Assembly (NCBI GenBank): GCA_964615445.1
Contig: CAZTOK010000007.1
Span: 1-55,855 of the forward strand
DNA length: 55,855 nt
Direction of reading: 5' to 3'
Source: JALRBM01 sp964615445
GTDB taxonomy: Bacteria > Patescibacteriota > Saccharimonadia > Saccharimonadales > Saccharimonadaceae
Position numbers and translations under genes: made by a program. Positions within the stretch are counted from its first letter, which is position 1, and every line of letters begins with the position of its first letter. The notes under the pieces were generated by a model. It did no database searches. It was not told the origin of the DNA and saw nothing but the letters and a program-made list of their open reading frames with translations. Positions 32,318 to 41,433 of this stretch are shown in pieces.

Positions 32318-33847
32318 ATGATACATACACTTCTTGATAAACTATTTCATCGTCCAAAACCAACATGGTTTGAGCGCCATTTCTTCTTTACGCTATGTAT
32401 GGCAGCTCTCATTGCGATGACTATAAGCCTTGTCATTGGGTTACAACAAAGTGTATGGTTTGACGAAGCGTATTCTATTTTACTTGCAAAACAACCGGTG
32501 GCGCAATTAGTCCATCTTACGTCGGTTGATACCCATCCGCCGCTTTACTATCTGTTCTTGAAGGGATGGGCGCACCTATTTGGCTGGAGTGCGTTTGCGC
32601 TTCGTAGTTTGAGTGTCGTCGCCATGGGCGGTGCACTGGTTATGGGTGGGCTATTGGTTCGACGATTATTCAATGTTCGGGCGGCAGTAGTTGCATTGCC
32701 ATTTATTACTTTCGCGCCGTTTCTCCTTCGATATGGATTTGAAATTCGTATGTACGCGCTCGCCTCGCTCATTGGAATTGCTGCAACGTACGTGTTAGTC
32801 CGGGCGCTGCAGGCAACGTCAGCTAAAGAACAAACAATATACTACATTTTCTATGCAGTACTCGTAGCCCTCGGCGTCTTTACGCTGTATTACACAGTGC
32901 TTTTGTGGTTGGCGCATGTTGTATGGTTGGTATGGCAAGAATGCCGTCATGTCGTCCCAGCTGTACGATATAAACGCGTCATAATAAAACAGCCCTGGAC
33001 GTTTGCTATTTTAGGAAGTGTCCTCTTATTTCTTCCCTGGTTGCCAACGTTTATATTCCAGTTTACTCATAATGCTCTGGCGCCCATTGCTCACGCGCTC
33101 ACCGTTGAGAATCTCACTGGCATCGTATCCTTTACCTTCCTCTACATGCCGTCATGGCAATTAAATGGACTACTTTCGCTAGTGCTTTTGGCTGTTATTA
33201 TTGCTGTCACCGTGCTTATTATGAACGCATTCAAGCAAGCATCGTCGAACGAGAAGTCGCATCTTAGTCTCTTCATGATCTACTGGGCAATACCTGTTCT
33301 CTTTATCGCCCTGATCTCACTTATAAATCCTATGTACGTTGAGCGCTATCTTTCGCATATCCTCATTGGTGCAAGTATTCTCGTTGGTGTTTCAGTGGCA
33401 ATAGCAGCGCGGACAAATAAAAAAATGTGGCTTGTCGGTATTGGCCTCCTCGTTGTAATGGTTGGAGGTGTTATAAATCTTTCATATGTAGGCAATTACA
33501 ACTTCCAGCGTCTCCAAAAGCCTGTAACGAAAGATATTGCACGTGTGTATGGCTGTGACAATACGACATATATTACATCGGGACCTTTTGCCTACATTGA
33601 AAGTTCATACGAACTAAATGGCTGTGATCTACGCTTTTACGCTACAGAAACTCCAGAATTTCACGGTGGATTTGCTCCCCTGCATAACAGCGATAAGCGG
33701 CTCACTTCGACAAATCAACTGAGTGCAAAACGCCTGCTCCTCGTAGACTTTAACGAAAACCACAAGGAACTTATTCCAGATAGCAGATATCACTTTGTTA
33801 GCTCAACTACCTACGGTGCTGTTCAGGTGATCGAATACGAAAAGTAG
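32318..33847 (+). CDS. GT39/ArnT-like membrane glycosyltransferase
   Basis: This 509-residue polytopic protein has about 11-12 transmembrane helices. It matches the PMT/ArnT group of enzymes that transfer sugars from polyprenyl carriers outside the membrane. The first outer loop has VWFDEAYSILLAKQPVAQL (about 49), with the conserved Asp-Glu, then VDTHPPLYYLFLKGW with HPPLYY. The C-terminal outer domain of about 110 residues is soluble. Its acceptor could be a protein or surface polymer. It is convergent with a second GT39-type gene; their stops touch. Confidence 0.82.
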   Translation: MIHTLLDKLFHRPKPTWFERHFFFTLCMAALIAMTISLVIGLQQSVWFDEAYSILLAKQPVAQLVHLTSVDTHPPLYYLFLKGWAHLFGWSAFALRSLSVVAMGGALVMGGLLVRRLFNVRAAVVALPFITFAPFLLRYGFEIRMYALASLIGIAATYVLVRALQATSAKEQTIYYIFYAVLVALGVFTLYYTVLLWLAHVVWLVWQECRHVVPAVRYKRVIIKQPWTFAILGSVLLFLPWLPTFIFQFTHNALAPIAHALTVENLTGIVSFTFLYMPSWQLNGLLSLVLLAVIIAVTVLIMNAFKQASSNEKSHLSLFMIYWAIPVLFIALISLINPMYVERYLSHILIGASILVGVSVAIAARTNKKMWLVGIGLLVVMVGGVINLSYVGNYNFQRLQKPVTKDIARVYGCDNTTYITSGPFAYIESSYELNGCDLRFYATETPEFHGGFAPLHNSDKRLTSTNQLSAKRLLLVDFNENHKELIPDSRYHFVSSTTYGAVQVIEYEK

Positions 33848-35167
33848 TTATTTATTTCGGTAATACTGCAGCGCAAGATCTGGGTAAGATACCTGCTGTT
33901 TGCTGTATATCGCTTGGCGCACGGTAACGTCAAACCCACTCGCTGCACGTGCAGGATAAAAGAACGCTAAATCGGCCACGTAGAACATAGTTGCAACAAT
34001 AGCTACGCCAATTGCTGTACGGAGTAGCCAGGTTTTCTGAGTGTTTCGTAACACCTCCCATCCAAGTGTCACAAGGATAATAATAAACGGCCACGCTGCA
34101 GTTGCACGCAAACTATGTGGTTGGCTTTCATTAGTGAGCGCAGAGCCAATGAGTGCACTCAGCCACCCAATAAGAGCAATAACGACAAGTAATTGTCGTT
34201 TGTGGAGATGAAGCGTGCTCATAGTAACAGAAGCACGGCGGCGCCATGCATAGATCGCTAAGGCACACAGTGGCAACAACGCGGCAATGCCTAGTATGCC
34301 TTGGAGGCCTGTAGAATGGCGAATGTTTGGATCACCAGTAATAAACAATAAAAATGGATTAATAAGCAGGCCTATATTAATCACCAGCTGAACCAGTCCG
34401 GACACAATCCCATGGTGGTAAAAGACGCTTAGCTGTTGGCTTCGCTCTAATGCCTCTGGCTGAAACATAAAGATGGCGAGTGGAATGGCAATAAGGGCGG
34501 ATACGGCGCAGGTAATACTGACATTTCGAAGTGATATACGTTTTTGCCATAGTAAAAAGATATATGCAACAGCAAAGAGTAACGGTGCGGTAACGCGGCA
34601 GGGCGGATACACATAGGCAAGCGCCAAAAGAGAAAAGGGAAGTAGGACATATCCCGCCATGCGGGCCTTTTTGGATGATTCAAGGAAAAGAAGCGAGAAC
34701 CCTAAAAAGGCGGCTGCGACGCATAACGGTACCAGTACCGGATCCCATGCTAGGCTTCCTTGCAACCAATTCCAAGGCAGTATAAGCCCCGCGACTAGGG
34801 CAATAAGCGCCTGTTTCTTCCCCAGCCAAAGCCGTGTCGTAACGCCAAGAATAAGAATTGCAGCAATAGTAACGAACTGAGAAAAGGCGCGTAAACTTAC
34901 TTCACTAGTGCCAAATATCGCTGCCCATGCCGTAAGCGGGTATAGGTAAACCGGAGTAGTGTACCCGCCGCCAAGACTAGCTGAAAATAGTGGCCACGCA
35001 GTGCCGTGGGCATCAGTCCCATGTTTCAACATGGCGACAACATGAGCACCGGTCGCGGCTTCATCAACGTAAAATCCTGGTGGTGTTATGAGGAGTAGTA
35101 CAAATCGCAGTAGGATAAGCAGGACAATAACGATCGGTAGCCAATAGGCACGTAAAAGACGAAACAT
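33848..35167 (-). CDS. GT39-like membrane glycosyltransferase
   Basis: This 439-residue polytopic protein has the sugar-transferase start: FRLLRAYWLPIVIV, then PPGFYVDEAATGAHVVAM with Asp-Glu in the first outer loop, then GYTTPVYLYPLTAWAAIFG. About 11-12 transmembrane helices follow. The start at 35167 is chosen because the longer frame (to 35245) would overlap the upstream gene and the family N terminus begins here. It follows the OpgC-like acyltransferase by 22 bp, so both probably modify the same cell-surface glycan. Confidence 0.78.
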   Translation of the reverse strand: MFRLLRAYWLPIVIVLLILLRFVLLLITPPGFYVDEAATGAHVVAMLKHGTDAHGTAWPLFSASLGGGYTTPVYLYPLTAWAAIFGTSEVSLRAFSQFVTIAAILILGVTTRLWLGKKQALIALVAGLILPWNWLQGSLAWDPVLVPLCVAAAFLGFSLLFLESSKKARMAGYVLLPFSLLALAYVYPPCRVTAPLLFAVAYIFLLWQKRISLRNVSITCAVSALIAIPLAIFMFQPEALERSQQLSVFYHHGIVSGLVQLVINIGLLINPFLLFITGDPNIRHSTGLQGILGIAALLPLCALAIYAWRRRASVTMSTLHLHKRQLLVVIALIGWLSALIGSALTNESQPHSLRATAAWPFIIILVTLGWEVLRNTQKTWLLRTAIGVAIVATMFYVADLAFFYPARAASGFDVTVRQAIYSKQQVSYPDLALQYYRNK

Positions 35168-35189
35168 ATCTATCAGTATACCGGCTAAG

Positions 35190-36257
35190 CTATCGTGGTA
35201 CCAGTCGCGTGATAAGCGGTATACGCAGGAGCGCCCATGTACCAAGTACCGATGCTACACCATAGGCAGTGTTAAGCCATACGTCGGTACTATCGACGAA
35301 GACAAGCGCTAAGATACAAATAATGACGCCATGAATAATATAAGCAGTCAGTGATTTAGTGCCAAAGGGAAGTAATAACCATCCTATCCATTGCTTGAGC
35401 CAGGGAAGAATGCGTTGAAAAAGGAGTGCAAACCCGGCAAACATAAACAGGGCAAGGGCAACGCGCCACGTATAGAGTACCTCGTCTTTACTGAAAAAGT
35501 CGTTCAAGGCTTTTGCTATGGGATTATCGGGGATGAAGAATGTGCAGATTGTTGACGCGGCTAAAATTAACCCGACAATTACCAGGAGAACGCTCGATTG
35601 GACACGGCGAAACGCGGGCGTTTTTGCGCGCCACCACTTCTGAATAGTAGGGAGGTAGAACCCGGCAAGTGCCGGCAGGAAAAATACTGGCAGCCACTCA
35701 AACCATTCAACATGCAGACATTCACCCACTACGGAAAGGGCAACAATACCAATAGCGAGCGTCCACCCCTTCCCTTTTCGCAGTAGCCAGATAGCCAGCG
35801 GGGAAATGGCCAAAAAGAGCGTATAAAGGTAGAGAAAGTACACCCACTCCTGAGCATTAACGAGTAGGAGTGTTTTTGCGAGTAATGCTCCCCAATCACC
35901 TCGTGCAATATCTACCCAGGGCATGGCGCTTATCGTAGGAAGGTACCAGATAGCAGCGGTATAAACGAGCGTCGCTCCAACTAACCAAACATATAAAAGA
36001 AAGGCTCGTTTCAGAAGCTTACGTATGACAACTGAAAACGGCGCGTCGCGTTCCTTATAGCCGCGAATGTACCCAACTAAAAGACCAGAGATAATCACAA
36101 ACCCCTCTGCCGAACTCACCCACAACTCGCCTTGACCAGTAAATACACTTAAAAGGCTAGGCCAACGCCACAAATGATCGATAATGATAACGACAATAAA
36201 AAAGCCGCGCAGATAATCAAGCGCCAACAGGCGATTTACGGGTGGGGAAACAGCCAT
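35190..36257 (-). CDS. OpgC-like membrane acyltransferase
   Basis: This 355-residue protein has about ten transmembrane helices. It begins with LLALDYLRGFFIVVIIIDHL, the DxxRG and downstream His of acyltransferase-3/OpgC-type enzymes that O-acylate glycans (OpgC succinylates osmoregulated glucans). ELWVSSAEGFVIISGLLVGYIRG fits OpgC. The start ATG at 36257 matches the motif position; the longer frame to 36374 is antisense to the peroxiredoxin gene. It shares a transcript with the glycosyltransferase at 33848. Confidence 0.8.
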   Translation of the reverse strand: MAVSPPVNRLLALDYLRGFFIVVIIIDHLWRWPSLLSVFTGQGELWVSSAEGFVIISGLLVGYIRGYKERDAPFSVVIRKLLKRAFLLYVWLVGATLVYTAAIWYLPTISAMPWVDIARGDWGALLAKTLLLVNAQEWVYFLYLYTLFLAISPLAIWLLRKGKGWTLAIGIVALSVVGECLHVEWFEWLPVFFLPALAGFYLPTIQKWWRAKTPAFRRVQSSVLLVIVGLILAASTICTFFIPDNPIAKALNDFFSKDEVLYTWRVALALFMFAGFALLFQRILPWLKQWIGWLLLPFGTKSLTAYIIHGVIICILALVFVDSTDVWLNTAYGVASVLGTWALLRIPLITRLVPR

Positions 36258-36311
36258 TCTTTTAATTATACAACTTTCGCTGAGGACTCTCTGAGGGCGT
36301 ATACTAAAAAT

Positions 36312-36773
36312 ATGAAACAACCACCCTACCCTGCCCCAGACTTTTCGCTCGCTGACAGCGAAAGTAACACACATTCACTTGCAGATTATAAAGGCAAGTG
36401 GCTCGTACTCTATTTTTATCCAAAAGACGATACACCGGGATGTACCACTGAGGCCTGTAGCTTACGTGATGCTCGTGACGATATCACCGCACTGGGCGCA
36501 GAAGTCGTCGGCGTAAGTGCAGATGAGGCTAGCGCTCACGAAAAATTCAAAGCGAAACACTCGCTCAACTTTACTCTCTTAAGTGATCCTAAAAAAGAAG
36601 CAATCGAAGCGTACGGCGCGTGGGGTAAAAAGATGTTTGGCAAGGAAGGCATTTTGCGAAAAACGTTCATTATTAATCCCGAGGGCGTGGTCGTAAAAGT
36701 ATATGGGCGCGTCACGCCACTCGGCCACGGCGAACAGGTGGTCGCCGAATTGAAACGACTTCAATCAGAATAA
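36312..36773 (+). CDS. bcp: Thiol peroxidase, bacterioferritin comigratory protein (BCP/PrxQ) type
   Basis: This 153-residue peroxiredoxin reduces peroxides with reductant supplied by thioredoxin. It shows APDFSLADSES, then FYPKDDTPGCTTEACSLRD (about 39-57). The peroxidatic Cys is in PGCTTEAC and the resolving Cys five residues later, the usual PrxQ arrangement. GADEASAHEKF-like and VFGREGILRKTFIINPEG-like segments follow. The start at 36312 gives the family's normal N terminus. It is divergent from the OpgC-like gene. Confidence 0.93.
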   Translation: MKQPPYPAPDFSLADSESNTHSLADYKGKWLVLYFYPKDDTPGCTTEACSLRDARDDITALGAEVVGVSADEASAHEKFKAKHSLNFTLLSDPKKEAIEAYGAWGKKMFGKEGILRKTFIINPEGVVVKVYGRVTPLGHGEQVVAELKRLQSE

Positions 36774-36824
36774 ATAAAGTGGCTTTCGTCCTTTTGGACT
36801 CATCAGTATACTTACACAAGTATA

Positions 36825-36842
36825 GAGCCTTCATGTAGGCTC
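36825..36842. terminator. Small hairpin between convergent genes
   Basis: AGAGCC and GGCTC form a short stem between the peroxiredoxin gene and the convergent 36873 gene. Weak. Confidence 0.35.
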
Positions 36843-36872
36843 CCTTCGGGTAGAGGAGTACTTCTTAGTATC

Positions 36873-37475
36873 TCAGCGTGATTCGCACGTTCCGTTCATC
36901 TCCACGGGAGTGAACGGCGCGCCGACCACCTTGACGTACCGGCGTTCCGCCAGGTCGCAGAGGTAGTCTTCCAGTACGAGCAGGCCCGGGACGGCGAACA
37001 TCAGCCCGCCGATCTCCATGGCAGCCCAACTGAACCACATGGGAATGGGGAACGATGACAGGCCGTCCAGGTCGAGGATGGCCTCGCCGCGCAGGAGCAT
37101 CAGCGGAGCCAGTGACATCAGGAGGGCGAACCCTGTGATGCTGACACCGAGACGCCGCTGGTCCTTGTCGACGATCGCCAGGGCGATTCCCAAGGCGAAC
37201 ATGAACGCGGCCAACGCGAGCCATGAGAAGGCGGCGATTTCGATGTAAGTGAGGTTGCCCTGCTTCAGCAGCGGATACGCCGCCAGGACGCCCACCATCG
37301 AGAGGAACGCGAAGCTCGCCAGTGTCACTCCCACCCAACGGATGGAAAGAATACTGCGAACGCCCACGATCATCATGATGGCGCACAGCGCAACCTGCGC
37401 CCACTTGAACACGCTCAGCCAGACCTCAGGGTCCGAGTTGTCGTTGATATTTTCGAGGTACTGCAAGAAGATCAC
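36873..37475 (-). CDS. Hypothetical polytopic membrane protein
   Basis: No family recognised. The 200-residue protein has five or six hydrophobic segments (about 25-43, 48-68, 79-101, 110-130, 140-160). The C-terminal cytoplasmic tail is soluble and ends EMNGTCESR. The start is GTG at 37475 after AAGGAG. Its GC content is far above that of the neighbouring gatD/murT genes. It has its own TTGACT-17-TTAAAT promoter and fits the accessory-cassette pattern. Confidence 0.62.
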   Translation of the reverse strand: MIFLQYLENINDNSDPEVWLSVFKWAQVALCAIMMIVGVRSILSIRWVGVTLASFAFLSMVGVLAAYPLLKQGNLTYIEIAAFSWLALAAFMFALGIALAIVDKDQRRLGVSITGFALLMSLAPLMLLRGEAILDLDGLSSFPIPMWFSWAAMEIGGLMFAVPGLLVLEDYLCDLAERRYVKVVGAPFTPVEMNGTCESR

Positions 37476-37518
37476 GGGGAGCTCCTTATGCCCAGTCAGG
37501 GAACCGACATTGCCTATT

Positions 37519-37547
37519 ATTTAATCACATTTTAGTAAAAAAGTCAA
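37519..37547 (-). promoter_or_regulatory. Promoter of the 36873 gene
   Basis: On the minus strand TTGACT (37542-37547) and TTAAAT (37519-37524), spacer 17 bp, placed right after the gatD stop. Confidence 0.65.
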
Positions 37548-37548
37548 T

Positions 37549-38271
37549 CTACCTGGGACGTTTTCGCGCTATATCGCGAGCAAGTTCTGCGAACCGGTCA
37601 TCAATGACTGTTGGGGTAAATTCGCCGTATTTTTTAGTAACAGCTTTTTCGATAAGAAAGTCGGCGATAGCTGGGTTTTTTGGCAACAGCGAGCCGTGAA
37701 GGTAGCTTGCGATTACATTTTTATACCGTGCGCCCTCAGTATCGTCTTGTCCATTGTTACCGGCGCCTTTTATAAGCCGCCCAAGCGGCTCGACCTGCTT
37801 GCCTAGAAATGTTTGTCCACTGTGATTTTCGTAGCCAATAATTTCGCCAAATTGGCTGCTTTTAGTAATAATATTACCGACTAGGCGTTCTGAGCCGGCG
37901 TGAGTTTCAATATCAAGCAGGCTAATACCTTCAATAATATGACCATCCTGCGCTTTGAAAAATTTACCAAATAACTGGTACATCCCACAAATAGCCAACA
38001 TTGGCGTATCTGCGTCAGCAAGATCGTGAAGTTTTTGGCCAATAGCAAGCAAGTCATCTTGCACTGCATCTTGTCCTGAATCTTGTCCGCCCCCAGTGAT
38101 AACGATATCGATATCCTTAGGCAATATATCCCCGGGATTATAGTCGACAATCTGCGGCGCATACCCATGCCATTCCAGGCGGCGCTTAATAGTGAGCACG
38201 TTTCCCCAGTCGCCGTAGATATTCATGTCTCGTGGATAAAGATGAAGAATAGTAATGGGTTTTTCACTCAT
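37549..38271 (-). CDS. gatD: Lipid II isoglutaminyl synthase, glutaminase subunit GatD
   Basis: GatD is a CobB/CobQ-type glutamine amidotransferase that supplies ammonia to MurT, which amidates the D-Glu of lipid II. The 240-residue sequence shows LHLYPRDMNIYGDWGNVLTIK, DIVITGGGQDSGQD and the nucleophile Cys in LAICGMYQLFG (about residue 94). The catalytic His is in SYLHGSLLPKNP (about 194). The start overlaps the murT stop (ATGA), so the subunits are translated together. Confidence 0.92.
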   Translation of the reverse strand: MSEKPITILHLYPRDMNIYGDWGNVLTIKRRLEWHGYAPQIVDYNPGDILPKDIDIVITGGGQDSGQDAVQDDLLAIGQKLHDLADADTPMLAICGMYQLFGKFFKAQDGHIIEGISLLDIETHAGSERLVGNIITKSSQFGEIIGYENHSGQTFLGKQVEPLGRLIKGAGNNGQDDTEGARYKNVIASYLHGSLLPKNPAIADFLIEKAVTKKYGEFTPTVIDDRFAELARDIARKRPR

Positions 38272-39539
38272 GCTATTACCTCAACCTCTGTTATCTTAGC
38301 GAGCTCCTGACGAAGTGCGAGCATGGCGGTGTATGTGCAGTAAATACGTTTTGGTTGATCTGCGGCAGCAGAAATAAATTGTTGCAGCGCCTCACTGAGA
38401 TTTGTCGTGACGTCCGCAACTGTAACCTCTTCATACTGAAGTCGCAGAGCCATATCGTAGGCACGAATACCCGATACCATGGCAACACCTTGGTCGCGAA
38501 GACTGTCAAACTCAACATCCCACAGCCAAGACATGTCGCGGCCATCGGCATAACTGTCGTTGATAGCAATCATGGTGCTGTAATTTTCTGGAGAGAATGA
38601 GGCAAGACTTAGGCGAAAACCACTGGGGTTTTTCACGAGTACTAACTCAAGTGGTTGGCCGCCAATAGTCACTGTTTCACCACGTCCAAACGCCGGTGTA
38701 ATGTGTGAAAGTGTATCAAGTAGCTTGGTTTCATCGAGTGTTTCACCAACGATCATGCGCACGAGAGCAAGTGCTGCAGCTGCATTATAAATATTATATA
38801 TCCCCTGAAGTTCAAGCGGTACAGTAACGGTTCGTCCATCAACGGTAAATTGAGCCGTTGTATCCTTTAGTCCGGAGAGCGTCACGTCGGCTGCTACTGT
38901 TTGAGCTGTTCGCTTTTTCGCGCCGTGAAGCGAGTCGTCATCTGGAAACTGCGAGATAAGCTTGGGACTAAGGCCGAAATAATGGACGTTTTGTGAACCT
39001 AGTAGTTTTGCAATAGCGGCAACTCGGGGATCCTCGCGGTTCAACACGACGCCGTCCGTTGTAGCGATGGCAATTTTCGCAAGGAGTTTGGCGGTAGTAT
39101 CGATCTCACCAAAACGGTCAAGCTGGTCGCGCATGACGTTAAGAAGCAAACTAAATCGTGGTGCTACAACTTTAACAAAGTGAACAGCGTGCGCCTCGTC
39201 AAGTTCGAGCACGGCGATATCAGCATCGAGCTTGCCTTTGGTATCAATTTCGCCAAGTAGGGCAGCGGCAACACCTCTAATAAAGTTGCTGCCGGTACGG
39301 TTAGTAAATACCTTGAGCCCCTGACTTTCCAGCAGGCCGACTACCATTTTTGTTGTCGTTGTTTTACCGTTGGTGCCGCTTATAACAACCACACCATCGG
39401 GTAGCTGTTCAAGCGTGCGCCGAACGAAATCAGGATCAAGTTTTTCAACAAATAAACCAGGAAGTGCCGATCCGCCACCTCGCATGCGGGCAATAGTGCG
39501 AACCGCTTTTCCAAGCAGAGTAACATATGGTTTTGACAT
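38268..39539 (-). CDS. murT: Lipid II isoglutaminyl synthase, ligase subunit MurT
   Basis: MurT is the Mur-ligase-fold subunit that amidates D-Glu in lipid II with ammonia from GatD. This 423-residue protein shows the P-loop GTNGKTTTTK (about 54-63), ELDEAHAVHF, NVMRDQLDRFGEIDTT and, in the C-terminal domain, SWLWDVEFD. In Gram-positive MurT a Cys4 zinc ribbon interrupts the middle domain. Here that stretch (near residues 205-235) has no Cys, and the whole protein has only one. The start ATG at 39539 agrees with the family; the frame is open to 39575. Confidence 0.9.
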   Translation of the reverse strand: MSKPYVTLLGKAVRTIARMRGGGSALPGLFVEKLDPDFVRRTLEQLPDGVVVISGTNGKTTTTKMVVGLLESQGLKVFTNRTGSNFIRGVAAALLGEIDTKGKLDADIAVLELDEAHAVHFVKVVAPRFSLLLNVMRDQLDRFGEIDTTAKLLAKIAIATTDGVVLNREDPRVAAIAKLLGSQNVHYFGLSPKLISQFPDDDSLHGAKKRTAQTVAADVTLSGLKDTTAQFTVDGRTVTVPLELQGIYNIYNAAAALALVRMIVGETLDETKLLDTLSHITPAFGRGETVTIGGQPLELVLVKNPSGFRLSLASFSPENYSTMIAINDSYADGRDMSWLWDVEFDSLRDQGVAMVSGIRAYDMALRLQYEEVTVADVTTNLSEALQQFISAAADQPKRIYCTYTAMLALRQELAKITEVEVIA

Positions 39540-39602
39540 GACTCTATTGTAGCGTGAATCGAGTCTTGCTGCCACGTTGCTCTTGGCGTAACAAGCAATT
39601 TG

Positions 39603-40835
39603 TTAATATTTTTCAAGTACTGTCATATCTTGATAAGTACGCTCTACCATGAGCATAACAGTGGTCACATTTGCCCATGGAATCGTGTGAGATGACTGAT
39701 CGTCATCCTCCTCATAGTAGATCTCAAGACTATCACCAACAGCAATTTTTAATGCCTTGGGATCTGTTTTAGCATAAATCTCGTCTAAATCCTTTAGTCC
39801 ATATACGGTGGAATCGTTATACTGACCTATCAAGTTCTGTCTCGTTTGGACGGTATAAATAGTATTGTTGCCGACATCGAGTTTAATAGATGATGAGTCA
39901 AACGAAACAATGGTTCCCTGGAGCTGTTTCGCTAATTTGGCGCTTGTTTGGGTGGGATATGCAGGACCGTTAGCGACTTTGAGAATAACGGTATTAATTG
40001 TGTTTGCAGCCAGACAATTAATCGTTGGATTTCCTCGACAGGGTGCGCGTGCATCAATGTACGACTGTATTAGCAAACCATAATATTTCGCTGGTTGAGA
40101 AAGCTTAAAGATGACAAGATCGGTTGCAGGGTCGGGGTAGAGTATAGGGTCAAATGCATGCAGAGAAACGTAAGCAACGCCATCGCCAGGTTTCAGCTGG
40201 TCTCTGGTTGCGGTCTGACCTTGTATGATGACGCGGCCGCTCGCTGGAAATGGTTTTTGACCTTGGTCTTTTAGTGAAATAGTATCTGACGTTATGTGAG
40301 TGACCGTATCACCCTTAATAATGGTCGGCGAGGCAAGTGCGCCAATCATGCCTGTGTCCATGTGAGATGTTATCCCTGGATCTTTTGAGAGCCAATCGCG
40401 AATGGCGTTAATTTCACAGCGTGCCTGTAAGGCTTTGGCGCCATCTTCGGCACTAAGTCCGCTCTTTTTCTTGAGCTCATACACAGTATCATTTTTGCCA
40501 TCGCTACAATTTGTATAATCGACACTAAGTTGTTCGCGGCCGTGCTCGTTTATGCCAGAATTTTTCAGTGTTACGTTGGCGTGAGTAACAGTTTGCACGA
40601 CAGCATATGTCACCGCTGAAAGTGCACATACGGCAACCATTGCGAAAATTACTAATGCAAATTTTGGTAAATGACGGAGTGTTTGCCAAAGTCCTTGTCG
40701 TTTTCTAGGAGTTTGTCTCATATGTTTTTGAAACCGAGAAGGAAGGGAATTCATAACTCGTTCTGTAAAATCTAAATCAATCTGAGTGTTTTCTGGCGCT
40801 GTTTGTGTGAGTGCATATTCAAGATCATATTTCAT
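39603..40835 (-). CDS. Single-pass membrane protein, probable anti-sigma partner
   Basis: This 410-residue protein has about 60 cytoplasmic residues, one transmembrane helix (FALVIFAMVAVCALSAVTYAVV, about 59-80) and a large outer domain of about 330 residues. The outer domain includes beta-rich stretches such as TTHITSDTISLKDQGQ-like segments. Its start overlaps the stop of the ECF sigma gene by 4 bp. By position and topology it should hold the sigma factor at the membrane. The classic anti-sigma zinc motif (HxxxCxxC) is not visible. Confidence 0.65.
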   Translation of the reverse strand: MKYDLEYALTQTAPENTQIDLDFTERVMNSLPSRFQKHMRQTPRKRQGLWQTLRHLPKFALVIFAMVAVCALSAVTYAVVQTVTHANVTLKNSGINEHGREQLSVDYTNCSDGKNDTVYELKKKSGLSAEDGAKALQARCEINAIRDWLSKDPGITSHMDTGMIGALASPTIIKGDTVTHITSDTISLKDQGQKPFPASGRVIIQGQTATRDQLKPGDGVAYVSLHAFDPILYPDPATDLVIFKLSQPAKYYGLLIQSYIDARAPCRGNPTINCLAANTINTVILKVANGPAYPTQTSAKLAKQLQGTIVSFDSSSIKLDVGNNTIYTVQTRQNLIGQYNDSTVYGLKDLDEIYAKTDPKALKIAVGDSLEIYYEEDDDQSSHTIPWANVTTVMLMVERTYQDMTVLEKY

Positions 40836-41350
40836 ATCAGTATCTCCTTTAATTGTGCTTTAGCGCGGTGCATCCATGTACCAACAGTGTTAATAGGAAG
40901 ATCAAACTCCTCCGCAATAGCTTGGTAGCTTTTTCCTTCCCAGTAGTAGGCTTTAATAATACGCGAGAAAACAGGTGGTTCTAGGTTATTAACAGCGGCA
41001 TGAAGCGCTTCAATTTCATCATTTTCTAGTGTTTGAGAAGTAGCGACATCCGCTAGCTCTTCAATATGCTCTACGTCAACTTTTCGTTTAGATTGGCGCA
41101 AATAATCAATAGCTTTGTTGCTTGCGATTCTATATAGCCATGTTGAAAACCGTGCTTTTTTAGGATTAAATTCGTTCAGTTTTTCGTACGCTTTAATAAA
41201 TGTATCTTGCGCGATGTCTTCGGCTTGTTGCCGATCCTTCGTTAGTCGTTCGCAGTGCAAAATCAGTCCGGTTTGATAGCGCTCTACTAAATGACGATAG
41301 GCGTTTTGATTGCCGGCTATGACATCTAAAATATAGTGTTCTTCATCCAT
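40832..41350 (-). CDS. ECF-type sigma-70 family RNA polymerase sigma factor
   Basis: This 172-residue sigma factor has region 2 with YRHLVERYQTGLILHCERL and DIAQDTFIKAYEKL (about 46-60), then RFSTWLYRIASNKAIDYLR. Region 4 follows, with YWEGKSYQAIAEEFDLPINTVGTWMHRAKAQL. There is no region 1 or 3, as in ECF factors. It is coupled to a membrane protein that is its likely regulator. Target promoters are unknown, and no autoregulatory -35/-10 pair was recognised upstream. Confidence 0.92.
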   Translation of the reverse strand: MDEEHYILDVIAGNQNAYRHLVERYQTGLILHCERLTKDRQQAEDIAQDTFIKAYEKLNEFNPKKARFSTWLYRIASNKAIDYLRQSKRKVDVEHIEELADVATSQTLENDEIEALHAAVNNLEPPVFSRIIKAYYWEGKSYQAIAEEFDLPINTVGTWMHRAKAQLKEILI

Positions 41351-41433
41351 TACACCTACTATACGATGATGGTGGTCAATTTATTTCACTAAGACAGGTG
41401 GTATTCACTTGGTGGGTACGTTACAATGAGATT

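Noticed and set aside
36865..37404. 179-residue minus-strand frame overlapping the 36873 gene
   Set aside because: It is rich in Arg, Gly and Pro, typical of a shadow frame in GC-rich DNA; the overlapping frame gives clean membrane helices and has a ribosome binding site.
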